Shown here in pieces: positions 47,943 through 59,440 of a stretch of DNA of 64,000 nucleotides. Origin of the DNA: DASUPK01 sp963831605. GTDB taxonomy: Bacteria > Actinomycetota > Thermoleophilia > Solirubrobacterales > 70-9. Numbering within the stretch: position 1 is the stretch's first letter; each line of letters begins with the position of its first letter. The translations under genes were made by a program, and so were the position numbers. The stretch spans positions 372,001 through 436,000 of the forward strand of contig CAWHQR010000002.1 in the NCBI GenBank assembly GCA_963831605.1. Reading direction: 5' to 3'. The notes beneath the pieces are model-generated. The model was not told where the DNA came from. It did no database searches and worked only from the letters and a program-made list of their open reading frames with translations.

Positions 47943-49456
47943 TCAGGCGAGCTCGAGGGTGCGGGGGCGGTGGAAGCCCCCTCGGCGTTGCGGTAGGCAA
48001 CGATGAAGCGCTCGTCCGGCCGGTTGATCGGCTCCGGGAAGAAGATGGCGCTTGCGGTCTCCAGGACGATCAGGAAATCGAACAGCAGGGACCGATGCTT
48101 CAAGTAGTAGAGATCGTGGCAGAGCTTCCAGGCGGTACCCAGGCTGCTTCCGCCATATCCGCAGCGCACCTGCGCCCAGCCCGTGATCCCGGGCTTGATC
48201 AGGTGGCGTCGGTCGTAATAGGGAAACTGCTCCTCGAGCTTGCCCACGATCGAGGGCTGCTCAGGGCGCGGCCCGACCAGGCTCATCTCCCCGGTGAGCA
48301 CCAGCCAGATCTGCGGCAGCTCGTCGATGTGCAGGCGCCGGAGAATCCGCCCGACGGAGGTGATCCGAGCGTCGTCTGAGCCCGTCCATCGAGCTCCGTC
48401 CTTGTCGGCGTCCGGGCGCATCGTCCGCAGCTTGGGCACGCGGATCTCCTTCCCGCCCTCGCCGATCCTGTTCTGGAAGTGGAGGATGGGGCCCCGGTCC
48501 CCGAGCTTGATGGCAATCGCCGCCAGCAGCACGAAGGGCGCCGCCAGAAGGCCGATCACGGCGCTCAGAACCAGCTCCATGGCCCTCTTCCCGAGGCCCA
48601 TACCGCCGTTGTAGCTCGGGTGAAGCATGTACTGGAACCACGCCGAGGTGGTCGTGCCCAGTGGCACGTGGCCGAAGATGTCCTCGTACAGCTGGCCCGA
48701 CTCGATCATCGACACGGGCAGGTCCAGACAAGCCTCGGAGACTCGCTCGAAGACATCCAGGCGTGACGGCGCTTCCTCGAACGAGTTCTCACCCTCGGCA
48801 GGGGCGAGCGGCCCCAGCACCAAGAGCTCGATCCCGTTGTCGAGCACGGTCTGGCGCAGGAGGACAAGCGAGCCGAGGCAACGCACGCCGGCGGCCAGGC
48901 TGCGGGCACAGGAGTGGACCGGGTCGATCGCGCCGACCACCTTGTAGCCTCGGACACCAACGGCTTCGAGCTCAGCCTCGAGGCCTGCAGCGAACTCGTG
49001 GGACCCGATCACCGCCACTCGCACCTCCCGATCGTGGCGGAAGCGATGGGTGATCCAGGCGCCGAGCGCGATCACGAGCCAGGCACCAAGGACCGGCGCC
49101 ACCATGTGTCCGACGGTCACCGTGCTCGGCGAGCCGTCGGAGACGCTGATCAGAACCGCCGCGGCAGCGCCAAGCGGCGGGGCGAGTATGTAGACGATGG
49201 CCGAGGCAAGCGGAATGAGGTGCAGCGGATAGCTCGGGCGCCTCAGCAGGGTGACGGCCGCGAGCATGCAGGTGAAGACCAGCAGCCCCTGCCATTCGGA
49301 ATGCAGGTGCGTGTACGCGATCAGGCCACCCGCCAAGGCAGGCGCGAAGCGCAAGGTCACCAGTTCGACCTTGCGCTGCGCGCTCAGGCCGCCGATGTAC
49401 GGAAAACTCGTACGAACCTGCGCGACCTCACGCACCTTGTGGGAGGCAGCGGTCAC
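47943..49456 (-). CDS. Undecaprenyl-phosphate glycosyl-1-phosphate transferase (EPS initiation), frameshift near the C-terminus
   Basis: The product is about 500 residues from GTG 49456, which has a GAAGGACAAAG ribosome binding site. Five N-terminal membrane helices are followed by a CoA-binding-like regulatory domain (VRVAVIGSHEFAAGLEAELE) and the WcaJ/PglC catalytic core: KRAMELVLSAVIGLLAAPFV, PILHFQNRIGEGGKEIRVPK, LRTM, RITSVGRILRRLHIDELPQI, TGEMSLVGPRPE and KPGITGWAQV. It loads the first sugar phosphate on the lipid carrier. The frame then runs 200 codons antisense to sortase; a shift in the G run near 47985 would give a stop at 47943 instead. Confidence 0.9.
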
Positions 49457-49469
49457 CTTTGTCCTTCGT

Positions 49470-49832
49470 TTAGACCTGGTTCTTCGGAGCGGACAGCCTG
49501 CGAAGCGCGAATCCGGTCCCAATCAGAGCGCCGGCAATGACAACCAGAACGATCACATCCAGGCCCGTGAAGGGCAGGGATCCGACGTTCGAGTTGAGTC
49601 CCGTGGGGGTGGTGGCGTTCTGCGCCGCCGCTCCCTGGGCTTGGCCCTGTGGACTCTTGTTGCCCGTGCCTTGCGTCTGGGAGCCTTGCACCTGGGACTG
49701 TGGCTCGTACTGGCTGGCAGAGGGATTCGACAGTGCATCCTGCGCCAAAGCCATTGCAGGTGCGGCCGCAAGTGAGGCCACGACCGCCAGCAGAGCGATA
49801 CCCCCGAGCTTCTTGAATGTGAACTTTTGCAT
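49470..49832 (-). CDS. Small secreted protein with LPFTG sorting signal
   Basis: The product is 120 residues. A signal peptide (KKLGGIALLAVVASLAAAPA, cleavage near ALA-QD) is followed by a 55-residue Gln/Ser/Asn-rich stretch, then the sorting signal LPFTG, a hydrophobic helix (LDVIVLVVIAGALIGTGFAL) and a positive tail RRLSAPKNQV. It is probably linked to the cell wall by the sortase 1.5 kb away. It starts 376 bases upstream of the polyprenyl transferase start and may be co-transcribed. An A/T-rich stretch at about 49930-49995 before it is the likely promoter area. Confidence 0.85.
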   Translation of the reverse strand: MQKFTFKKLGGIALLAVVASLAAAPAMALAQDALSNPSASQYEPQSQVQGSQTQGTGNKSPQGQAQGAAAQNATTPTGLNSNVGSLPFTGLDVIVLVVIAGALIGTGFALRRLSAPKNQV

Positions 49833-49997
49833 TGGTTTTATCCTTATCGCCGGGGGAGCACGGGACAGGAGGGCCTCTACATTGCCCCTGCAGGGCCCAC
49901 GGGACGCTGACTCCCAGATTCGAAGGTGATCCTACGCGAAAAAAATGTCCGCGAATCCGCATTTTCCCGCAGTTGTGATCCGTAAACCCAATTTAGA

Positions 49998-51952
49998 CTA
50001 ATGACCGATACCAAGTTGCACCCCCAGCTGGTCGATTTCGGGACCTGTCGGATTCCGTGCACGTGCCTGTGCAAGGGCCACACGCGCAGCGGCCGGATCC
50101 GACTTCGCAAGGACCTTCGCCTTCTGCCAGTACAGGATCCACTCCCCCGGGGTCCGGTCGATGGCGTCATTGATCGCGCGTAGCGCGGTCGGCTCGTCGC
50201 CTGCCGCCCCGGCTATCGACGCCTTGGCGGCTAGCGGCTGGCTGCTCCACGGGTTCAGGTCCGCGGCACGGTCGAGGTCGCGATAGGCGCCGGAGAGGTC
50301 TGAGCCCGAGGTGCGGAGCGCGTGGTTCGTATAGCTGGCGCTGAAGAAAAGGGGCACCATCGTCACCGCTACGAGAACGAGCACGGCCCCCAAGGCACGC
50401 CTGCCCCACGGGGACACCTCGCTGACCCTCTCCTGGAGGCTCGGACCGGCCGCCACCCCCAGTGCGAACATCGCCGGAAGCGTGATCGCCGCATAGTCGA
50501 AGAACCAGTCGACCGAGGAGTGGACCAGCCAATATGCGCTCATCGCCAGGGCGCCGGCGGCCAGAGCCGCCGCCTCTTCCCCGCCCGGCGGGCCCTCAGC
50601 ACGGCCATGACCACGGCTATGAGGAAGGTGGCGAACAGCAACACGCCCGGGATTCCGAGCTCAGCAGCCATCTGGAGCTCAACGCTGTGGGTGTCGCGCG
50701 CCTCGAGCAGGCTGTGCCTGTGCAGCAGGTATGAGAACCAGAAGCTTCCTGCGCCCTCGCCCGCGACCGGATGGTTCTTGAAGTCGTCGATCGCGACGCG
50801 CCAGAGGTCGCCACGCTCGGTCCGCAGATTGAGGCCGAACCTCGCCCCCTGTGGGCCGAGGTCCGAGCTACTGGAGTTGATTTGGCTCGCATGCTGGCTG
50901 ATGAACTTGATCGGCCCTCCCGCGGATTTCGTGGCGCCTATCACGCCCACGACGAGCGCGAGCGCTGCGACCACCGCGACGACCCTGCCCACGATCGTGG
51001 TGGAACGCGGGGACAGCCTCTCGACCGGGTCCAATCGCGCCATCGCCCAGCCCACCAAGGTCGCAAGAGCGGCTGTCAGCGCGATCGCGGTCGCGGCGTG
51101 ACGGAGAAGCGGCAGCGTGGCCTCCGTGTTCCCGTGGCCGGCCCGGTAGACGTCGAGCAGCCACGGGAGGGCGACCGCAGCCGGGATCGCCGCGATTGCG
51201 GTCCAGAACACGACATTGAGCCGTCTTGGATGGACAGCCACCAGGACCGCCAGGGCGATAGGTACCGCGAACACCGATCCGCGACTTTGGGCGAGAACGG
51301 CCAGCCCTAGGCAAACAGTTGCTGATCCCGAGAGGAGCCCGCGAAGCAATGGCGGGATCTGGCGGGATGCCGAAAAGACCACCATGGGCCAAACCGCTGC
51401 GAGGAAGAAGGCCGCCTCGGCGTTTCGATATCCAACGGGATAACGCAGCGTGGCGTCGCTCTGAACGAGGTCCTGGGGACTGTTGCTCGTCCAGAGGGCG
51501 ATCACGGTGGCGAGGCCCACCAGAGCGACCGACAACACAACCGGGCTGAGCGCCAGCAAGGGCCGATCTCGCAGGAGGACGGCGAGCCAGACACCGAGGC
51601 CCAGTGCGATCGCGTAGACGAAGGCGTGCTGGGCGTCGCTGATCGCCTCCGACGGCAGTGGCGACCAGAAGCCCGAGAGAAGCGTCCAGACACTGAGGCC
51701 TGCCATCGCGCAGATCGCGACCAGCGCAGGGCCGCGCAGACTGACCGAGAAGGGCCCGAACCACGCCAGGACCGCGAGAAGAAGCAGGAGGAACATCGAG
51801 CCGGGCAGGAAGACGACGTCGAAGTACCCGCCCTGCTCCCAGCCCCACCAAGCGAGCACCGCGGTCGTGGCGAGCAGGATCGGCACCGCGGCCTGCCTCG
51901 GGGCCGGGTGTCCCTCCTCTGGTGGCCCGCCGACCGCAGTCATCCCGGGCAC
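49998..51952 (-). pseudogene. O-antigen ligase/polymerase-type membrane protein with TPR-like C-terminus, one frameshift
   Basis: From 51952 the first frame has about ten membrane helices, with the Wzy_C landmark QSDATLRYPVGYRNAEAAFF, and the periplasmic loop GDLWRVAIDDFKNHPVAGEG through RHSLLEARDTHSVELQMAAE. Near 50580, at a G run, the frame shifts; the second frame continues GEEAAALAAGALAMSAYWLV and DWFFDYAAITLPAMFALG, followed by a TPR-like cytoplasmic or periplasmic tail (GDEPTALRAINDAIDRTPGE). Joined, it is about 650 residues, a normal O-antigen ligase plus TPR length. It polymerises or ligates lipid-linked glycans. Confidence 0.8.
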
Positions 51953-52041
51953 CTAATCACGTCCGCGCCTCGGCGCGCATCCGGTGCAGACCCGGAATGC
52001 TGGCTCGTCCACCCGCGGTGTGAGCGCACTATTCTCGCGCG

Positions 52042-53211
52042 GTGTTGAGGCTTGGCATCTACACCGACTACAGGTATTCGGTCCGCGACGGCAGGACCTA
52101 CGCGGAGCGTGCCTTCGCTCTCTTCGTCGCCGCGCTGGCCGTGCGGCTCGACCGCGTTGTCGTCATCGGCCGCCTGGACCCGGCGAGCGCGACTCGCTAC
52201 CCGCTCGGGAACGTCGAGTTGGTTCCGCTTCCCAACTATCCGAGCCTGACCCACACTCGGCAGGCAATCCGCGGGATGCTGGGGTCGTTTGCACCGTTCT
52301 GGCGTGCGCTGGACGATCTCGACTGCGTCTGGATCCTTGGGCCCCATCCCCTCGCCTTTCCCTTCGCTGCCATGGCCCGAATGCGGCGGCGAAAAGTGAT
52401 CCTCGGGGTGAGGCAGGACTCCGTCGCGTACATGCGGAACAGGCACCCCGGCAGGCGGCTCCGGCTGTTGCTGTCGAAGGCGATGGAGACGGGTTTTCGC
52501 ACGCTGGCCCGCAGGTGGCCGGTGGTCGCCGTCGGTCCAGCGGTGGCCCAGGCGTACTCTGGCGGCCGCTCGGTGCTCGAGATCTCCGTCTCCCTCATGC
52601 GAGAAGCGGAGATCGGTCGCAGCGGTCCGCCGCGAAGCTATGACGGTGAGCTGACGGCTCTCAGCGTGGGCCGTTTGGAGGCGGAGAAGAACCCGCTGGC
52701 CCTGGCCGACGTGATTGCACAGCTGCGCCGCGTCGACAAGCGCTGGAGGCTCGTGATCTGCGGTGAGGGGGCGATGCGCGAGGCGGTCGAGCGTCGACTG
52801 GTGAAACTGAACGTCGAGGAGGCCGTCGAGCTTCGAGGGTACCTCTCCCACGATGCCGAGCTTCCCGCCGCCTATCGCGATGCTCATGCGCTGGCTCACG
52901 TGTCCTGGACCGAGGGGCTGCCTCAGGTCCTCTACGAGGCCTTTGCGGCGGAGCTGCCGGTCGTGGCGACCGATGTTGGCGGGATCCGTGACGCGGCCGC
53001 GGGGGCGGCCCTGCTGGTACCGCCAGGCGATCCGGGCGGGATCGCCAAACAGCTCGCACGCGTTGGGCGCGACGCGGAGCTGCGCGATCAGCTCATTGAA
53101 CGCGGACTTAAGGCGGTTCGCGACGATACCCTGGAGTCTGAGATCGATAAGGTCGCGGCGTTCATCCGGGAGGCCGTCGCCGAGGGCGCACCGCCGGCGC
53201 CCACGAACTGA
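52042..53211 (+). CDS. Family 4-type glycosyltransferase
   Basis: The product is 389 residues from GTG 52042. It has the GT-B fold: an N-terminal domain with HPLAFPFAAMARMRRRKVIL and a C-terminal nucleotide-sugar site with ALSVGRLEAEKNPLALADVI, ELRGYLSHDAELPAAYRDAH, and the E-x7-E motif in HVSWTEGLPQVLYEAFAAEL followed by PVVATDVGGIRD. It adds a sugar to the growing lipid-linked glycan in the cytoplasm. It is intact and diverges from the O-antigen ligase-like gene. Confidence 0.92.
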   Translation: MLRLGIYTDYRYSVRDGRTYAERAFALFVAALAVRLDRVVVIGRLDPASATRYPLGNVELVPLPNYPSLTHTRQAIRGMLGSFAPFWRALDDLDCVWILGPHPLAFPFAAMARMRRRKVILGVRQDSVAYMRNRHPGRRLRLLLSKAMETGFRTLARRWPVVAVGPAVAQAYSGGRSVLEISVSLMREAEIGRSGPPRSYDGELTALSVGRLEAEKNPLALADVIAQLRRVDKRWRLVICGEGAMREAVERRLVKLNVEEAVELRGYLSHDAELPAAYRDAHALAHVSWTEGLPQVLYEAFAAELPVVATDVGGIRDAAAGAALLVPPGDPGGIAKQLARVGRDAELRDQLIERGLKAVRDDTLESEIDKVAAFIREAVAEGAPPAPTN

Positions 53212-53241
53212 CGACCATCACTCGCCGCCCGCACTGTCACA

Positions 53242-54828
53242 ATGCCGCAACTGCCTATGACGCGCGTCGACCATAATGCGGCCGGGACCAACTGGCTTCA
53301 GCCATCGCCCGAAGAGGAGGGTCTGAGGCGCTATGTCGAGACCATCCGCGAGCGGATCTGGCTAGTCGTCATCGCGCTCGTGGTGACCACCGGGGCATCA
53401 TTGCTCTACGTCGTCACGGCCACTAAGACCTACGAGGCGGAGTCGCAGCTGCTCATCACTCCCACTCCGGCCACGGATCCAGTCCTGTCGAGCCTCGGTT
53501 TGCTGGTCGAGTCGAGTGATCCAACTCGCGACGTGGAGACCGCGACGCAGCTGGTCAAGACGCCTCAGGTGGCGGCTCTGGTCAAGAGCGATCTCCACTC
53601 CTCGGAGAGCACGCAGTCTCTGCTCGGGAAAATCCGCTCGGATCCGGTGGCGCAAAGCAACCTCGTAGCGATCACAGCGTCGGCGAACAGTCCGGAGGAG
53701 GCTCGCAACCTCGCGAACTCGTTCGCCCAATCGACCGTCCAGGAGCGCTCCGCCGCCTTCCAGCAGGAGGTGAACTCCCGGCTGCAGCAGCTCCGGGGCT
53801 CCCCCGTGGCCGGCAGTCAAATCGCAGAGCTGGAGGTGCTCCAGGGAGCGTCCAACCCGAACTTCCGCATCTCTACGAGGGCCGAGACGCCGTCATCCCC
53901 CTCCTCCCCCAGGCCGCTGCTCAGCATCGCTGCCGGCATCTTCGCCGGACTGGTTCTTGGCATCGGAGGTGCCTTTCTCGCGCAGACTCTCGATCCCACC
54001 CTTCGTCGTGAGGCTCAGCTTCGGAGGATGTACCGGTTGCCCATCCTGACCCGGATCCCACGCCTGGGCGGGGGCGCGGGCAGACGCATGCCCTTCGGCC
54101 CGAAGAGCCTGACGCCGGCTGTGGCTGAGGCATACCGGACCTTGCGCGCAACGATCGCGCGACGACCGACCGAGGACAAGGGCGCGCAGGTGATCTTGGT
54201 GACGGGTCCTTCCGTCGGAGAGGGAAAGAGCACGACCGCCATCAACCTCGCCTCCTCGCTGGCGGTGACAGGCAACGACGTGATCCTGATCGAGGCCGAC
54301 CTGAGGCGCCCGTCGCTCGGACCTGCGCTCGAGCTCAAGCCGGACAGGGGCGGGGTCGTCAGCGTCCTGCTCGAACAGACGAGACTCTCCACCGCACTAG
54401 CTTCGAGCAAGACGTATGGACCGAATCTCCAAGTTCTGCTCGCTGATCAGGTGGGGGAGCGGCTGGGTGACGGACCTCTTCTCGATCCCGGCGGCGGACG
54501 CGATGGTCAAGGACGCGAGGCGCATGGCTGACTACGTGATCATCGATTCGCCCCCGTTGAACGAGGTGGTCGACGCGTTGCCGCTCGCCCGGCAGGCGGA
54601 CGACGTCCTGATCGTCGTCCGGCTGGGTACGACCCGTCTGGACCGGCTCAATCAACTGGCCGAACTGCTCGCGGAGAGCGAGATCACACCAATCGGCTTT
54701 GCCCTGGTGGGTACCGCTCGGCCCGGGGAGGTCGCAGCGATTACTACCACGCGACCGCGAAGGCCGAAGCGGATGGCTCGGGCGTCGCCGCTCGATCACC
54801 CGACCGGGTGCGGTCGAAGGCGACCTGA
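53242..54828 (+). pseudogene. Wzc-like chain-length determinant with tyrosine-kinase domain, two frameshifts
   Basis: The N-terminal Wzz domain has two membrane segments (IWLVVIALVVTTGASLLYVV and PLLSIAAGIFAGLVLGIGGA) around a coiled periplasmic region. The kinase part has Walker A ILVTGPSVGEGKSTTAINLA, Walker A' DVILIEADLRRPSLGP, and, after a shift near the G run at 54450, Walker B MADYVIIDSPPLNEVVDALP. A second shift near 54730 gives DYYHATAKAEADGSGVAARS and a stop at 54828. The short C-terminal tail contains two tyrosines, whereas typical BY-kinases have a tyrosine cluster. It controls EPS chain length. Confidence 0.82.
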
Positions 54829-54840
54829 GCGTCTCCCCAA

Positions 54841-56235
54841 GTGGCGCTCCGGCACGATCCCGCGCGCCTCCTCCTCGCAGCCGGCGTGTTGTGCGGCGGG
54901 CTGGTGCTCGGGCGACTCGCCGGGATTGACCCGAGGCTCGCGATTGTTGGCTCGATCGCATGCGCCTACGTGCTGCTGACGTTCGCGGACCTTAGCCTCG
55001 GCCTCGCGTTCTTCATCATCCTCTCGTTCCTCGAGACCCTGTCGGCGGGCGGGGTGGCTCTCAGCGTCACGAAGCTCCTGGGTCTTGTGCTGGCGCTCTC
55101 TGGCTCGCTTTGGTCGCGACCCGGAGTGCGTCAGGCGTCAACCTGGTGGCCACACACCCGGTTGTGTCCTACGCGCTTGCGTTGCTGGTCGGGTGGACGG
55201 CACTGAGCGCCGCCTGGGCGGGGGATTCAGGAGACGCCATCGCCGTCGCCTATCGGCTGTACTCGACGCGATCCTGTACGTGATCGTGTACACCGCTGTG
55301 AGCGATCGCCGGACTGCGCGGTTGACGGTCGTGGCCTTCGTCGTTGGCGCGGCGGGGTCGGCCGTATACGGGCTGTTTGCGACCCCGGTCGCGACCGATG
55401 TATCGGGACGGCTCGCCGTTGGGGGCTTGGACCCGAATGAGCTTGCGTCCGTCCTGGTCGGAGGCGCCGTCCTCAGTCTCGGCCTGGCGGGAGCGTCCAG
55501 GCGGGGTACGGGTGGTTTCCTGCTTGGACTCGGCGCTGCGGGGTTCTGCCTCGTGTCCTTGTTCCTGACGGCGTCTCGGGGCGCCCTGATCGCCGTGATC
55601 GTGGTCATAGTGGCGGGAATCGTCTTCGGCGGCCGCTGGCGGGGCGTCATCGCCGTCCTCTCGATACTGGTCCTAGCGGGCGGCTACTTCTACTTCAGCC
55701 GTTCTCGCACCACAGGTAGCCAGGGATCGGATCGCCGAGGTTACACAGGGCGAGGCCGGCCAGACCGAGGGGAGATCAACGATCTGGACGGTGGGCAAGC
55801 GAATGTTCGACGCCAACCCCGTGGTTGGAGTCGGTGCCGGGAACTTCGCACAGGCTGCACTCCAGTATGTGGTGAGGCCAGGCGAGGCGCCGCGCAGCGA
55901 TCGATTGGTGTCGCAGCCCGCCGTCGCCCACAACAGCTACCTCGAGGTCTTCGTGGAGCTTGGCGTGATCGGAGGGGCGCTCTTCCTGGGACTCATAGCG
56001 TTCTCGGTTTGGGCGGCGGCGAGAGCTGCTCTCCTGTTCAAGCGAATCGCCGACCAGCGGATGGAAGTCCTATCACGCGCCCTTGCGGTCGCGATGTTCG
56101 GAGTGCTATCCGGCGGATTTCTTCATTTCCGAGGAGGTCAGCAAGCAGCTCTGGCTTCTTCTGGGCCTCGGCCCCGCCTTCCTCGGGATTGCCGCAAGAA
56201 GCGCCGCGGACCAGCTCAGGGGCGAGAACGGATAG
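54841..56235 (+). pseudogene. Second O-antigen ligase/polymerase-type membrane protein, several frameshifts
   Basis: Frames are patched from 54841 (LLLAAGVLCGGLVLGRLAGI, AYVLLTFADLSLGLAFFIIL, TLSAGGVALSVTKLLGLVLA), about 55265 (LDAILYVIVYTAVSDRRTAR, GRLAVGGLDPNELASVLVGG, FLTASRGALIAVIVVIVAGI), about 55795 (KRMFDANPVVGVGAGNFAQA, AHNSYLEVFVELGVIGGALF) and a last stretch FFISEEVSKQLWLLLGLG to TAG 56235. Together these give the Wzy_C pattern. The GTG start lies 13 bases after the Wzc-like stop, so they are one operon. At least three one-base shifts are needed. Confidence 0.75.
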
Positions 56236-56250
56236 GCATTCCGCGGGTCG

Positions 56251-57358
56251 TTAGCGCGCTTCGGGCTCGCGGCCGCCGCTTCCTTTCTTCTTCGGCTTGG
56301 TGGTCTGACCGGTGGGGTCGTGGTGGTGGTCGAGGGCGGGGTCGTGGTGGCCGGTGGGGGCCGGGCTGGTTATCCAGCGGCGCGAGGGAGGGATCGACAC
56401 CGACCGCGACCAAGAGGGCGGAGCACTGGTCGGGCGTCAGGATTCGGTAGTCCCCCGCCGCGGCGTTCACGTAGCCGGGGCTGACGATCAGGCTGTTGGT
56501 GGCGGTGAAGCCATTGGTGTGTCGAGGATGCCCGCCCGCTCGGTCCCCCGTAGCCACTCGGCGCGCCCTTGATGCAGTTGTGGGTGACGACGTTGCCGGT
56601 GCCGTTCGGCTTTCCGCGGACTCGACGTTGTCTCGGACCTGCGCGTTGGTGATCAGGTTGTTCGTGACGGTGTTGTTGTCCGGGGTTCGCACGTCCGGTT
56701 CTCGTGCCTGCGCCGAAGATGATCCCCGAGCCGATGGAGTCGATGACGTTGCCGGTGATCGTCGTGCTGTCGCCGTTCGGGTAGAGCTGGATGCCGCGGT
56801 CGGCGTTGTGGTGAATCCAGTTGCCGTGGATCGTCGTGATGGTGGCGTCGGCGACGTAGATGCCGTGGTCCTGGTTGGTGGCCGGATGGTGCCGCAGTCG
56901 TGGATGTTGTTGTTCTCGATTACGGTGCCCGACGCGCCGTCGACGACCGCGAAGCAGATGGCGGTGTGGTAGTCCGTCACGTCGTTGCCCCGGAAGGTGG
57001 CGTTGTCCGCGCTGATCGTAGGACTGGTGACGCCGGGGCGGCCGTCGAGGTTGAGATTGGTCACCGTCGTCCCGTCGCCCTGGGGGTGACCCAGATCCGT
57101 CCCTGGACGGTTCCCCGCTCTCCCGGGTAGCTGGTCAGGGTGAGGTTCTGCTTCGAGACGCTGGCCGAGCCAGTGGTGATTCCGGCGCGGAAGCAGCCTG
57201 TCTGTCCGGTGCTGAGGGAGTGAGAGCTTCTGCGGAGTCTTGAAGGGCGCGGCCGCGGCGCCCGCCGCGCTATCGGAGCCGGCCGGGGACGCCACGCGGT
57301 CACAGCTGACCGCGGCGCTGGCCGAGCTTGTCCAGCCAAGGACGAGACCTGTTGCCAC
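56251..57358 (-). pseudogene. Secreted parallel beta-helix protein, several frameshifts
   Basis: From GTG 57358 a signal peptide (ATGLVLGWTSSASAAVSC) leads to beta-helix coils such as VTNLNLDGRPGVTSPTISAD, NATFRGNDVTDYHTAICFAV, VIENNNIHDCGTI, then NNTVTNNLITNAQVRDNVES and ATNSLIVSPGYVNAAAGDYR. Between these, other frames continue the same fold, so at least three shifts are present. The end in the corrected frame is a Lys/Gly-rich tail ending at TAA 56251. Such secreted carbohydrate-active proteins often lie in EPS clusters. It converges with the second O-antigen ligase-type gene. Confidence 0.7.
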
Positions 57359-57577
57359 ATCCCGGCTGATAGAGGACCTGGTTCCTCACTGCCGGTCCTG
57401 CATCGACCCCCACCCTCGTGCGGGCGCAGCCACCCACTGTTCTGGACGGCTGACCTTTAGGGCGCGGCGATGACTCGCGCTTTGTCGAGTCACGCGGCGG
57501 ACTCCAGGCCGGGTGGGCCGCGGGGCCGATCCAATGAGCGTTCGAGGGCCACACCGTCGGCACGTGACGAGCCGGTC

Positions 57578-58337
57578 GTGACCGCGCTCGAGCAGGAGAC
57601 GATCCAGGAGGCGTTGGCGAGACTCCCGAGGCGACGGCGCGCGTCGAGCTGCTCAAGCGTCGCTTCGAGCCGTACCTGCAGCTCCCGCCGCGCGCACGAG
57701 TTCTCGACGTCGGGGCCGCCCTCGGCGTCCATCTCGTGGCCTGGAATCGCGCCGGCTACGAGGCCGTGGGGGTGGAGCCCTGGGACGAGGCCGTGCAGAG
57801 AAGCGTCGAGGTACAGCGGGAGACGGCCGCCTCGTTCAAGATCGTGCAAGGCGAGGGCGGAGGCTCCCATTCGAGGACGAGTCGTTGACCTCGTCAGCGC
57901 GATCTCGGTGCTCGAGCACACACACGACCCCGAACGGGTCTTTGCCGAGGCGCATCGAGTGCTGCGTCCTTCAGGGGGCTTCTACTTCTATACGACGAGC
58001 GCGATCTGCTCGCGGCAGTCCGAGATCCGCTCTTCCCGGCGTTCCCCTCGTACCCCGATCGGGCCCGGAAGCGGATCATGCGTTGGGCGACCGAACACCA
58101 TCCATCGCTCGTACATGGGACGACAGCGCCGGCGTTTCACTGGTTCACGCCGAGGGACGTCCGGCGGAGCCTCCACGACGTCGGCTCTCGAGGGCTGTGG
58201 ACCGCTGGTCGCTTCGGGCGGAGAACGAGGACCACGGGTGGCGGCGAAGCGTCGCTCGGGCAGCGCGGGCGAACTCCGCCGCGCGACTGGCAGCGGACGT
58301 CCTCGTCAAGGACTCCGCATACCTGGCCCTCAGATGA
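57578..58337 (+). pseudogene. SAM-dependent methyltransferase, frameshifted
   Basis: From GTG 57578 the first frame gives VTALEQETIQEALARLP. A shift gives VELLKRRFEPYLQLPPRARV followed by motif I LDVGAALGVHLVAWNRAGYE and AVGVEPWDEA. A further frame gives VSAISVLEHTHDPERVFAEA and HRVLRPSGGFYFYTTSA, the usual class I motif order. The end AADVLVKDSAYLALR reaches TGA 58337. It probably methylates a sugar or the glycan end. The final bases overlap the convergent glycosyltransferase gene. Confidence 0.65.
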
Positions 58338-59440
58338 GCTCTAGATACAACCTCTCGATTTCGGTCACCGTTCGCGCGAGCGAGAGTTCCCGCTCGGCTC
58401 GAACCCGCCCCTGAGCGCCGAAGCGATCACGGAGCATTGGTTCGCTGATCAGCCGCTGGGCCGCCGCGGCGAGCGCCCCATCGTCCCTCGGCTCGATGAG
58501 CAGGCCGGTGACCTCGTCCTCCACCAACTCGGGCAGGCCCCCGGCCCGGGTGGCGATCACCGGTCGTCCCGCCGCCATGTACTCCATGACCGAGAGCGGC
58601 CCGCCCTCATAGTCCGAGCAGCAGACACAGACATCGCTGGCGGCTAGAAGCTCGGGCACATCTCTCCTGTAGCCCAGCAGACGGATGGTTTCGCCTAGCC
58701 CGAGCTCGGAGTGAGGCGCTCGAGGGATTCACGCTCGGGGCCCTCACCCGCGATCAGCACGATCAGCGAAGGGTGTGGCGTGCGAGCTTCGCCGCGGCCG
58801 CGATCAGCACGTCGAACGCCTTCTCCGGGCGAAGGAGCCCGACGCTCGCCAGAACGATCTGATCCTCGCCGATCCCGAGTACCCGGCGGGATGCCGCGCG
58901 ATCCACGTTCGGCATCGGAGGGATTCCGTTCCGGATCAGCACCACCTTCTCGGCCGGAACTCCCTCTACTTCGATCATGCGCAAGCGTGCCAGCTCGGAG
59001 ACCGCGACGAACGCGTCCGCGAAGCGACCGATTACGTGGCGGTCGACCCACCTCCGCCCAGCGGATCCCTCAAACGACCACATGTGCTCGTGGGCGACGA
59101 TTGCGGGGGTCCCGGCGAGAGATCCGATTACGGAGCCCCAGGCGTTGGAACCAAACATGTGCGAGTGGATCACGTCGATCCGCTCCTGGCGGAGGAAACG
59201 CAGCAGCCGACGCCAAGGCCCCACGTCGGCGGTCCCGCGACGAGGGAGGCCCAGAACTTCGACCCCCAGGTCTTTTAGGGCGGCGAGCCGATCGGCGGAA
59301 GGCCCCACAGTCTGGAGCGCAGGGTCCCACCTGGTGAGGCAGAGGTACGAGCGGTAGCCGTCAGTCGCCAGTCCGGCGCAGGTCTCGAGCGCCATCGTCT
59401 CCGCCCCGCCAAGGCGGGCCACGGTGTCGAGCATCGTCAT
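58330..59440 (-). pseudogene. Family 4-type glycosyltransferase, frameshifted in the middle
   Basis: The N-terminal domain from ATG 59440 reads TMLDTVARLGGAETMALETC, IDVIHSHMFGSNAWGSVIGS and VLASVGLLRPEKAFDVLIAA. The C-terminal part LLAASDVCVCCSDYEGGPLS, with VMEYMAAGRPVIATRAGGLP, carries the E-x7-E-type sugar-nucleotide site. A linking stretch (LIVLIAGEGPERESLERL) sits in a third frame between about 58770 and 58700, so two shifts exist. The ATG overlaps the stop of the short ORF before it (TGATG). Confidence 0.75.
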
